Shown: piece by piece, positions 1 through 5,995 of the stretch | Layout: each line of letters begins with the position of its first letter | Position numbering within the stretch: the stretch's first letter is position 1 | Source of the DNA: Bacteroidales bacterium | GTDB lineage: Bacteria > Bacteroidota > Bacteroidia > Bacteroidales > Azobacteroidaceae | Assembly: GCA_020860885.1 (NCBI GenBank) | Contig: JAJBTS010000248.1 | Location: 4,099-10,093 of the forward strand | Length of the DNA stretch: 5,995 nt | Direction of reading: 5' to 3' | Translations under genes and position numbers: made by a program | The notes under the pieces: model-generated | The model's database searches: none | Told to the model about the DNA's origin: nothing | What the model saw: only the letters and a program-made list of their open reading frames with translations

Positions 1-47
1 GTTGTGATTAGCTTTCAAATTAGTACATTTGTGTGAGGATATACAGC
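1..47 (+). CRISPR. CRISPR repeat unit, probably the array-terminal copy
   Basis: The window opens with a 47-base unit beginning GTTGTGATTAGCTTTC and ending ACAGC. From memory, Bacteroidetes type II-C repeats are about 47 bases, begin GTTGTGATTTGC and end in ACAGC; that comparison is recalled, not searched. Direct support comes from within the window: bases 2-20 are complementary to 5942-5960 at 18 of 19 positions, beside cas9, as expected for a repeat and its tracrRNA anti-repeat. The crRNA sense is therefore the + strand. No second copy follows at a spacer's distance to the right, so the array should lie to the left and this should be its last unit. Bases 32-42 look unlike the recalled consensus (AACCATTGGAA), which fits a decayed terminal repeat, but with one copy visible this could also be the normal repeat of the strain. 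Confidence 0.82.
2..31 (+). promoter_or_regulatory. Promoter-like element inside the CRISPR repeat
   Basis: TTG at 2-4 and TACATTTG at 24-31 are separated by 19 bp. This matches the known Bacteroidales primary sigma factor consensus (a -33 TTG/TTTG and a -7 TAnnTTTG box about 19-21 bp apart). The predicted start is near position 38, in the last third of the repeat, so in an internal repeat transcription would run into the following spacer and repeat. Promoters inside repeats are known from Neisseria type II-C arrays; their use here is inferred from the motif match only. Confidence 0.5.
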
Positions 48-95
48 CTACCCTCCTAATGATGTTATATATCAGGGAATTACAACAATATTTAG

Positions 96-126
96 AATTA
101 AAGAAAAGCTTGTATATCACGATAAA
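96..126 (+). other. Degenerate anti-repeat-like segment (speculative)
   Basis: The non-coding stretch between the repeat and the terminator contains AATT (96-99), GAAAAGCT (103-110) and ATCAC (116-120) in the same order as AATT, GAAAGCT and ATCAC in the reverse complement of the repeat, with small insertions between the blocks. The match also extends past the anti-repeat: ATCACGATAA here against ATCACAATAA at 5954-5963 in the tracrRNA, 9 of 10 identical. It could be the remnant of a duplicated tracrRNA start or a segment that folds back on the terminal repeat. The DNA is AT-rich and the alignment needs gaps, so chance is a real alternative. Nothing else was recognised in 48-123. Confidence 0.25.
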
Positions 127-150
127 AATCGGGAAGCTTCCCGATTTTTT
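124..150. terminator. Bidirectional intrinsic terminator
   Basis: Positions 124-149 are a perfect 26-bp palindrome centred between 136 and 137. The stem core is ATCGGGAA paired with TTCCCGAT, bordered by five A on the left and six T on the right. Read on the + strand it gives a GC-containing hairpin followed by a U run, and read on the - strand it does the same. It begins 6 bp downstream of the cas2 stop codon and lies between cas2 and the CRISPR repeat, which are transcribed towards each other. It would end both the cas mRNA and any + strand RNA leaving the array. Confidence 0.85.
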
Positions 151-155
151 ATTTT

Positions 156-500
156 CTAAAACAGCTCTAATTGCTGGTAGGGAGTAGAGATGTTTTTTTC
201 TTTTTTCTCATAAAAAAGTTCCATAGCTTCAAACTGTTTGTCTGTAATACATAAAATCCCGACATACCCTTTGGGCGGTAAACTCTTTTTTACCCGGGTG
301 ATGTGTACGGTCGCATTTTCCCGCCTTACACAGTGACGCAAATAAATGGAGAATTGAAACATTGTGAAGCCATCCTGTATGAGTTTTTTGCGAAAGTCCG
401 CATACATTTTGCGCTCTTTTTTAGTCTCGGTCGGCAAATCAAAAAATACCATTACCCACATAATCCTGTATTCATTTAATCTGGATAAACTCATTCCCAT
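156..500 (-). CDS. cas2: CRISPR-associated endoribonuclease-fold protein Cas2
   Basis: This 114-residue protein is Cas2, the small ferredoxin-fold dimer that bridges two Cas1 dimers in the spacer-integration complex. The first beta strand and its conserved aspartate are visible in WVMVFFDLP (Asp21), followed by the basic helix TETKKERKMYADFRKKL and the core stretch GFTMFQFSIYLR (44-55). The length is normal for a type II-C Cas2, and the EYRIMWVMVFFDLPTE opening is typical of Bacteroidetes members. The gene ends the operon. Its ATG at 498-500 shares one base with the cas1 stop (TAATG), which suggests translational coupling. Met3 (ATG at 492-494), preceded by GGGA, is an equally plausible start and would shorten the protein by two residues. 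In type II systems Cas2 acts structurally, so nuclease activity is not implied. Confidence 0.97.
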   Translation of the reverse strand: MGMSLSRLNEYRIMWVMVFFDLPTETKKERKMYADFRKKLIQDGFTMFQFSIYLRHCVRRENATVHITRVKKSLPPKGYVGILCITDKQFEAMELFYEKKEKNISTPYQQLELF

Positions 501-1435
501 TAAACCATTATATCGGGATATACGATCTTACGTAATTCGCCGGAGAAGCATTTGTACAGACTGGCGGCAGTCTGAGAGGCCGCAACCAACAAAGGACGGC
601 GCAGACCATTCATCATTACATCCTGGACAGGAATAGATAAAAGCGCTTGTTTCAATTCAGTATTTAATTCGGATAGGTCTGCCCCGGAATCTACTATATC
701 TATTACAACCTTATCCACTATGGGGCGATAGGGCTCCATCATATCGTCTGCCAGACAATAAGCATTGTATTTATTCCTGTGGAAAATGCCTAGTGACGGT
801 AACATTCCCGATGAAACTATAGCACGAGCGATTACCGCACGTAAGATAGCATATCCGTAATTCAGTAAATTATTTGGAGGAATTCCTTCCCGGTTCCGGC
901 GGAAATCAGGAATATCCGGAAAAATATTCATCCAGAAATAGGCAGCAGCCTGCGCCTCATAATTATCAGGGTCGCCGCTTTTTACTTCATCAACCCATTT
1001 AAACATAGGAGTTGCATCCATGTTTCTTTTTGATTCCAACAGAGTGGCCTGGTTTTTTACTTTTGCTTTGACTGTTTGCTGCCAGAGTTGCTTTTTGAGG
1101 GGTTGCGTGGCCTCTATCTGTTCCCGAAAATGTTCCGTTTGAGTCGAATGACCCTGCAAAGGAAGCATCAGTCCTACCGGCATCCGTGACGAGTCGCAGG
1201 TGACCAGAGCCACATTATTGTCGAGAAGAGCTTCTATCAATCCATGAGTAATTGTTATCCGCTTATTATCCAGGATAACGACACCAATATCTTCTATAGG
1301 TATACTTTTCTTCGATTGTTCTTTGAACGAAACGGGAACATCTGCACTTTCTACTTCCGGAAGTTTTATAATCATCTGTTTATTTGTAATGCTCAAATAT
1401 GCAGGATTACCAAAATAGAGTGTTTTCTTTATCAT
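500..1435 (-). CDS. cas1: CRISPR-associated integrase Cas1 (type II-C)
   Basis: This 311-residue protein is Cas1, the metal-dependent integrase that joins new spacers to the leader-side repeat, working with Cas2. The N-terminal beta domain covers roughly residues 1-85 and the helical catalytic domain roughly 95-311. The catalytic triad can be placed by motif: Glu160 in DNYEAQAAAYFW, His219 in LGIFHRNKYNAYCLADD, and Glu234 in MMEPYRP. The His-to-Glu spacing of 15 equals that of the S. pyogenes Cas1 triad (E149, H205, E220). The conserved PPNNLLNYGYAILRA helix is at 186-200. Length and motifs are those of an intact type II Cas1. The ATG lies 7 bp after the cas9 stop, and the stop overlaps the cas2 start by one base, so it is the middle gene of the operon. 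No csn2 or cas4 accompanies it, as expected for subtype II-C. Confidence 0.98.
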   Translation of the reverse strand: MIKKTLYFGNPAYLSITNKQMIIKLPEVESADVPVSFKEQSKKSIPIEDIGVVILDNKRITITHGLIEALLDNNVALVTCDSSRMPVGLMLPLQGHSTQTEHFREQIEATQPLKKQLWQQTVKAKVKNQATLLESKRNMDATPMFKWVDEVKSGDPDNYEAQAAAYFWMNIFPDIPDFRRNREGIPPNNLLNYGYAILRAVIARAIVSSGMLPSLGIFHRNKYNAYCLADDMMEPYRPIVDKVVIDIVDSGADLSELNTELKQALLSIPVQDVMMNGLRRPLLVAASQTAASLYKCFSGELRKIVYPDIMV

Positions 1436-1442
1436 AGGCTTA

Positions 1443-4400
1443 TTATGTTACGGTTATACTTCCAAGTCTGTCTGTTTTCAACTTAATACATATATCTTTT
1501 ATCATCGTCATATCCCAAGCTCTTTCTGACTTATTGTTTGACCCTAATTCGATATTTGGTACGATAGGAGATGCGATAAAATAAGGTGTAAAAAAACATT
1601 GGTATCCCGATGCCGACACCATTTTATATATTCTATCCTTATTCTTTTCCACATCTTTTATATCTATCATACTTTCCAATTGATCCTCCGTAGGTACATA
1701 AACCAAATCATTAGGAGAAAGGGTGAATAATAATTTTTCTCCTTTCTGATTGATTAGAGGTGCTGCGCTATCTCCCTGTTTAAGATTTTGGATTACGATG
1801 TTCAAAGGAATTGTCTCGAAGCTTCGTTTACCTTTATCCGATATATAAACAGCGAAGATCAGATTAGTCCCTTTTGCTGCTTCTACATATTTCGAGATTT
1901 TGTTTCCCTGTTCCCCTACCTGGAATTTACTACCTAAGCTTTCCGATAGCCGCACTTTATAAATAGGCTTATGGAATTTCCCATTATTTAATAACCGTAT
2001 GTTTTTATTCATATCTTCAATCCCTTCGGGAGAAAATGCTTTTTCGGTATTTCCCTGGTATTTTTCAAGATGATTCAATAATATTTTCCGGATCCCTGTA
2101 TCGGTTACAGCGTCTATATTTTTGATGGTGAATTTACTATCCAGAGCCTTGCGGGAGGCTACCAAAGGATCTTTCTCGTTGCTATAATAATATATTTCTA
2201 CTTTTGATACGTCTTTCTCAGCATAACGATTATCCGATTTTCTGAAATAATCTAAAATCTGTTTTTTATCCGACTTATCGTTTTTCAATTGTTTTATTTT
2301 ATCCCGGATCTCTTTATCTACTATCCTTTGCCAGTTTTCTAAAGCAGTGGATAAAGGCACGGTTCTTTTGAGTTGTAAATTTACTCTTCCGAAAACTGTT
2401 TCTTTATGCAAAGGTTTCCTTATCGCCCAGTTGTCTCCTGTCTGAACAATTGTTTTCTTCTCACCATTTTCATATTTCTGATACTTATTGGTCGACTTAT
2501 TGATGATACGATGGTTTTGTTTGAAGCTGATGATAATATTATCCAGAGCTGTTTTTGTGTCCTGGGTAAAAGTATTCCATGGTTTTTTAAGCAACCATTT
2601 TCCTTGCCTGTCCTTGGTGCATAACTTCATTTTCAAATCGTAGCGGGTTTCCTTAGAAGATGATTTAGCCGATTCATTATTCAGGAAATTAACATGCGAA
2701 TGGGTCGCGCAGGCGATTACAAGCGCATCCAGTGCATGATGACGGTGGTCGATACGTTTTTTACTGAATCCTCTCTGATAATCTTCGGGAACCTGAATCC
2801 TGAACGTTTGTTTGTCTATCCAATAACCATAATTGGCAGATTGAGTTAAGTCATTCAACCGCTCGAAGCGGGGAGTTATTATTTTATTCCAGATATCGTT
2901 GAGTCCCCAGTCTTCTTTCAATTTGGAAGTTATTGCTCCGGTCACTGAAATTATATTTTTCGATGTAGCTTCCTGATCGTTTTCTTCCCTGACAATATTC
3001 GATAACAATCCTTTGATGTAGCGACTTATGTAACGGGTATCATTCATCTGTCGTTCAATAAAAGTATCGGGTATCTCATCCATCAGTAATTTTTTCTTTT
3101 TCAGGGAAGAGTTCTTAAAATTACGTTTGATAAAATCTTCGTATTCGTCAAAAGAGAAAATAGCTACCCGTTTGCCATTGCCCAGTTCTACCTCTTTGCC
3201 GCCTTCTTGCCGGATGTATTCACAAGCCAGCCTACCACCTTTATCTTTATTGACGCTCCTTTCACAAATTATTTTATTACTGAACGAATCATCGTAATAC
3301 CGGGCTTGCGGGATAATATGCTCTATATCGTATTCACTGGTAAATAATTTGCTTAAAGGTATAGGCTTTCCCGTATAGGGAGAACAATATCCCTGTTCGA
3401 GCCAGCATTTATAGCGGAGTATTTCGGATTGCGAAGGCTGTTTCTGCCGCGTAATTTTTATAATATCTTCCGGTATTTCAATATCGGAACCCAATACACC
3501 TTCTTCGTAAATTTTCAGGCGTTCCTGTTGAGACAATGATTCCGGGCGTACATCGTTGCCTTCGTTCTTCAACTCGGACAATAAAGCTTTTATACGAAGG
3601 TTTGTATTTTCATTTTCTTGATTCCTGCGGGTTATTTCCTGCCGTTTATTTGCCGGGTTTTTCATTTCCCGGCCCAGCTCTATATGAATTTCAGATAAAC
3701 TACCGTGTTTCTCCCAAATATCGCGTACTACCCGTAGGGTTTCCGTAACAACCTGTTCTACTATCGGATTACGGAGTGAATGCTGTTTAAATTTCTTCAG
3801 GAAGAGGTTTATATCTTCGGGAGACTCCCACCGGGTAACTTCACTTGCTTCCGAATGCCGGTTGTATACTACGTAACACGCCAGCCAGAGCGGTAATCCC
3901 TTAAATAGAGAAATACTTAATTTTTCTCCTAATTCTTTTTCTACTTTTTCCCGGGTAGTGGCGCTTATTGTTTCACAATGTTCTCCGTCAATCAATTTGT
4001 TTATACGGTCTTTTGTCCTTTCATCTATTGCTTTTTCATCCCAATATTTCCCCATCCGCATCAGAGACAGCAGCTTTTTTATAGCTTTTGCCGAATAAGA
4101 AGCATAGTCTTTATCAAAAGGCTTTATTTTTTTAAACTCTGCTACAAATCCTTCCGTATCTGCTATTTCATATTTTACAGCAAAAGATCTCAATGCTTGT
4201 TTCACTTCCTCTTTATCATTTACAGAATAGAGAATGTGCCACAAATGTTCCTCTCTTGACGGAGTAAAGAAATTTTCCTCCAATCCTGCCTGTTTCAAAC
4301 GGTTTGTAAATTCGGCATGTGTAGGGCACATAGGAAGAGTTTTATCTCCATAATTCCAGCTAAATTCCGTATCTTTCAGTTTAGCTGTTTTGATAGAGGA

Positions 4401-5861
4401 TAAAAATGATTTCTGATTTATTTCTTTCTTTTCCTTTAACCGGTTAAACAATGCCACATAACTATCTTCATCAGGAAGATACGAGTCGGTCACATCGGAT
4501 CCGTCTTCCTTTTTAGTAATCCTTACATAATTCAGAAACTGCCACAACCGGAACTCCTGAAAGAGAGGATGGGACTTAGGAATACATTTTAAATATTCCT
4601 TTTCAAACTCTCCAGTTTCAGGGTTTTTATAAGTTCTGTATTCATATTGGCAATCTTCTATCTGCGATTTTTTACTTTTCAATGGACGTTGATAGAAAAT
4701 AATATCATTAACAAAAAGATATATGAAATCCTTGTTTTGGATACTGCTCCGATGGGCTTCATTGCTTCGGTACAAATCTTGAATACAAAGATTATACAAT
4801 TCAGGATTATTTAGTTCCGAATGAAATTCTTGCTGTTTCTTTAATATCTGATTGAGTTCTTTTCTATAAAATGTACGTTCGATCGTTTGGATAAGCTTAC
4901 CTTTTATCTTCTGATCGGGATTAGCCAATAATGTATCGTAGATATAAGAACCTACTGTTTTATGGGAATTATCTATTTCGTTTTCGGTCCGTTTTTTGAT
5001 CAATGTCCAGTCTTCTTCCGTCGGAATACTATAAGAGCGCTTTTCATTATTATCTTTCTCGATCTTAGTTGTAACAATAAACTCTTTGGTTTCACCCATC
5101 CAGTCGAGAGGTATCCTGCTTAACTTTTTATAAATGTCACCATTTTCCAAGAATACGTTATACCATACGGCATCCCCTTTTTTGTCCCCCGAATCCTCGA
5201 CATTAATTACTTTCAGTTTCTGATATTCTTTCGCTTCGTTGATATCCTCCTCTTCGCCCCTCAGCTGATAGTAGCCTCTCTTTTGATTAAAATGCAGGAT
5301 CAGCCAGGCTAATTCTTCTTTTGTAATTTTTTCTGATAGAGCTTTTTTCCTCAAATAATAAAGGGTCCAGTCGTAAGGAACTTTTTTGCCATCTTTCACC
5401 AGCTCGGGCTGACAGGAGACAAAATCCCGTATCATATCGTTAAATGATTCTTTGAAATAGAACTCATACTTAGCAGTTTCTTCGTTTAAGGAATAAGCAA
5501 TTTTCGGTTCCGAATGGGGTAAGAATTTCCCGGGATTTTTCCCGAAATCTATGTATTTTACATAATGATCCGGTAAAAACCCTAAAATATTCAGGACCCT
5601 GTGCAGCCGTTCGCGACGTAGCAAAAAACGTTCATGAAGGCGCCGGCTGCTACGGTATCTGGTTCGTTCGGCTGTTTGCGTCTTTAAGTTTCCATTGTCG
5701 AAATCACTTAAGGCAGCGGCATCCATGGGTATAATCCGGCTACCCATATCAATAATGCCGGAAGGTTGAAATCTGTTTTTTCCACTATCTGCTATATAAT
5801 CTACTAACGCCCATCCTATCGAGTTTGTACCTATGTCTAACCCTAATACTTTCTTAGTCAT
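1443..5861 (-). CDS. cas9: CRISPR RNA-guided DNA endonuclease Cas9 (type II-C, large form)
   Basis: This 1472-residue protein is Cas9, which uses a crRNA:tracrRNA pair to cleave both strands of matching DNA. The split RuvC domain is intact: Asp9 in VLGLDIGTNSIGWAL, Glu728 in IHIELGREMKNP, and His1042/Asp1045 in DHRHHALDALVIA. The arginine-rich bridge helix spans about 65-95 (RTRYRSSRRLHERFLLRRER). The recognition lobe covers roughly 95-700 and includes the Bacteroidetes-type FNQKRGYYQLRGE (191-203). HNH lies at about 810-900, with Asp845, Glu847 and catalytic His848 in YDIEHIIP. The position matching SpCas9 Asn863 appears to be Asp873 in NKDKGG. Residues from about 1060 form the PAM-reading C-terminal region, ending in the basic IKLKTDRLGSI. 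It is longer than Neisseria Cas9 (about 1080 aa) but fits the long Bacteroidetes II-C branch. The ATG at 5859-5861 starts directly before the RuvC-I strand. No convincing promoter was found on its own strand within the 134 bp upstream. Confidence 0.98.
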   Translation of the reverse strand: MTKKVLGLDIGTNSIGWALVDYIADSGKNRFQPSGIIDMGSRIIPMDAAALSDFDNGNLKTQTAERTRYRSSRRLHERFLLRRERLHRVLNILGFLPDHYVKYIDFGKNPGKFLPHSEPKIAYSLNEETAKYEFYFKESFNDMIRDFVSCQPELVKDGKKVPYDWTLYYLRKKALSEKITKEELAWLILHFNQKRGYYQLRGEEEDINEAKEYQKLKVINVEDSGDKKGDAVWYNVFLENGDIYKKLSRIPLDWMGETKEFIVTTKIEKDNNEKRSYSIPTEEDWTLIKKRTENEIDNSHKTVGSYIYDTLLANPDQKIKGKLIQTIERTFYRKELNQILKKQQEFHSELNNPELYNLCIQDLYRSNEAHRSSIQNKDFIYLFVNDIIFYQRPLKSKKSQIEDCQYEYRTYKNPETGEFEKEYLKCIPKSHPLFQEFRLWQFLNYVRITKKEDGSDVTDSYLPDEDSYVALFNRLKEKKEINQKSFLSSIKTAKLKDTEFSWNYGDKTLPMCPTHAEFTNRLKQAGLEENFFTPSREEHLWHILYSVNDKEEVKQALRSFAVKYEIADTEGFVAEFKKIKPFDKDYASYSAKAIKKLLSLMRMGKYWDEKAIDERTKDRINKLIDGEHCETISATTREKVEKELGEKLSISLFKGLPLWLACYVVYNRHSEASEVTRWESPEDINLFLKKFKQHSLRNPIVEQVVTETLRVVRDIWEKHGSLSEIHIELGREMKNPANKRQEITRRNQENENTNLRIKALLSELKNEGNDVRPESLSQQERLKIYEEGVLGSDIEIPEDIIKITRQKQPSQSEILRYKCWLEQGYCSPYTGKPIPLSKLFTSEYDIEHIIPQARYYDDSFSNKIICERSVNKDKGGRLACEYIRQEGGKEVELGNGKRVAIFSFDEYEDFIKRNFKNSSLKKKKLLMDEIPDTFIERQMNDTRYISRYIKGLLSNIVREENDQEATSKNIISVTGAITSKLKEDWGLNDIWNKIITPRFERLNDLTQSANYGYWIDKQTFRIQVPEDYQRGFSKKRIDHRHHALDALVIACATHSHVNFLNNESAKSSSKETRYDLKMKLCTKDRQGKWLLKKPWNTFTQDTKTALDNIIISFKQNHRIINKSTNKYQKYENGEKKTIVQTGDNWAIRKPLHKETVFGRVNLQLKRTVPLSTALENWQRIVDKEIRDKIKQLKNDKSDKKQILDYFRKSDNRYAEKDVSKVEIYYYSNEKDPLVASRKALDSKFTIKNIDAVTDTGIRKILLNHLEKYQGNTEKAFSPEGIEDMNKNIRLLNNGKFHKPIYKVRLSESLGSKFQVGEQGNKISKYVEAAKGTNLIFAVYISDKGKRSFETIPLNIVIQNLKQGDSAAPLINQKGEKLLFTLSPNDLVYVPTEDQLESMIDIKDVEKNKDRIYKMVSASGYQCFFTPYFIASPIVPNIELGSNNKSERAWDMTMIKDICIKLKTDRLGSITVT

Positions 5862-5904
5862 AAATTAAGTTTTGTAATTGTTTTGCTTAATTTAATAAAA
5901 ATAG

Positions 5905-5935
5905 TTGGATTTTAACAAAATAAAGGATATATTTG
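5905..5935 (+). promoter_or_regulatory. Predicted tracrRNA promoter (Bacteroidales type)
   Basis: TTG at 5905-5907 and TATATTTG at 5928-5935 are separated by 20 bp, an exact fit to the Bacteroidales TTG/TAnnTTTG promoter pattern on the + strand. The expected start, about 6-8 bases after the -7 box, falls at 5941-5943, where complementarity to the CRISPR repeat begins. The promoter points away from cas9, so tracrRNA and the cas operon are divergent. A second weaker box, AATATTTG at 5939-5946, would start within the anti-repeat and is less likely. Confidence 0.7.
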
Positions 5936-5941
5936 TTAAAT

Positions 5942-5961
5942 ATTTGAAATCTAATCACAAT
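5942..5961 (+). repeat. tracrRNA anti-repeat
   Basis: These 20 bases are the reverse complement of the first 20 bases of the repeat at the left edge, with two exceptions: a C12:U5950 mismatch and a G1:U5961 wobble pair. That gives 18 Watson-Crick pairs out of 20. Beyond repeat base 20 the pairing breaks down, so the 3' part of the repeat is largely unpaired with tracrRNA. Confidence 0.9.
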
Positions 5962-5995
5962 AAGCCTTTGTTCTCCTGGTGATTTTTTATACATT
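5942..5995 (+). ncRNA. tracrRNA, 5' portion, cut by the window edge
   Basis: The trans-activating RNA pairs with the repeat part of the crRNA, recruits RNase III for processing and anchors the guide in Cas9. Its identification rests on the anti-repeat (5942-5961), the matching upstream promoter, the position beside cas9, and the CAATAAG run (5958-5964) just after the duplex, a sequence also present after the anti-repeat of several known type II-C tracrRNAs. The following tail (from 5965) has a T6 run at 5983-5988, weakly preceded by a possible TCAC/GTGA stem (5955-5958 with 5979-5982). No strong terminator hairpin is visible, so the 3' hairpins and end probably lie beyond 5995. The start is predicted to within a few bases. 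Confidence 0.85.

Noticed and set aside
48..123. A spacer plus a second CRISPR repeat to the right of the first repeat
   Set aside because: With a 30-base spacer the next repeat should start near 78, but no direct-orientation similarity to GTTGTGATTAGC is present there; only a gapped, reverse-oriented resemblance at 96-120 was seen.
364..636. Open reading frame of 90 codons on the + strand across cas2 and cas1
   Set aside because: It lies antisense to two well-recognised cas genes, shows no family motif, and crosses their junction; it is a shadow frame.
1..1442. csn2 or cas4, which would make this subtype II-A or II-B
   Set aside because: The three genes are tightly packed and cas2 is followed at once by a terminator and the repeat; no fourth cas gene is present in the window.
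1244..1486. Open reading frame of 80 codons on the + strand over the cas9/cas1 junction
   Set aside because: Antisense to conserved coding sequence, with a composition rich in Phe, Tyr and Cys as expected from a shadow frame.
2406..4259. Three + strand open frames (2406-2624, 3536-3748, 3978-4259) inside cas9
   Set aside because: All are antisense to conserved Cas9 segments, and none has a recognisable domain or its own promoter.
1443..5861. An inserted extra domain explaining the large size of Cas9
   Set aside because: The length fits the long Bacteroidetes II-C branch, and no foreign domain motif was recognised in the recognition lobe or C-terminal region.
5862..5930. cas9 promoter on the - strand
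   Set aside because: Only near-matches to the -7 box exist (for example a TTATTTTG on the - strand around 5911-5918), with no TTG at the right distance, so it was not annotated.

Overview
The window is a nearly complete type II-C CRISPR-Cas locus, most likely from a member of the Bacteroidales. This rests on three things: a very large Cas9 (1472 aa) with Bacteroidetes-type II-C motifs; a cas9-cas1-cas2 operon without csn2 or cas4; and moderately AT-rich DNA with two elements matching the Bacteroidales housekeeping promoter (TTG, 19-20 bp, TAnnTTTG). The genus cannot be fixed from the sequence alone.

Layout, left to right. Positions 1-47 hold one CRISPR repeat unit in crRNA-sense orientation on the + strand. 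It is probably the last unit of an array lying to the left of the window. Positions 48-123 are non-coding and contain a weak anti-repeat-like stretch. Positions 124-150 form a perfect 26-bp palindrome flanked by A and T runs, a likely two-way transcription terminator. The three cas genes follow on the - strand, so they are transcribed right to left: cas9 (5861-1443), cas1 (1435-500) and cas2 (500-156). They are spaced by 7 bp and by a one-base stop/start overlap, as in a single operon. To the right of cas9, on the opposite strand, a good promoter (5905-5935) is followed at about 5942 by a sequence complementary to the first 20 bases of the repeat. This is the start of the tracrRNA, which runs off the right edge.

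How the parts work together. Cas1 and Cas2 insert new spacers into the array. The array and the tracrRNA are both read on the + strand and their RNAs pair through the repeat/anti-repeat. Cas9 uses this dual guide to cut DNA with RuvC and HNH nuclease centres, both recognisably intact. The array therefore converges on the cas operon, and the palindrome between them separates the two transcripts.

The most interesting signals lie outside the genes. The repeat itself carries a complete promoter-like element, so each spacer could have its own promoter. The tracrRNA promoter puts the predicted start at the first paired base of the anti-repeat. A second, degenerate anti-repeat-like segment sits just before the terminator next to the array. 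No evidence was found for an additional protein-coding system in this window.
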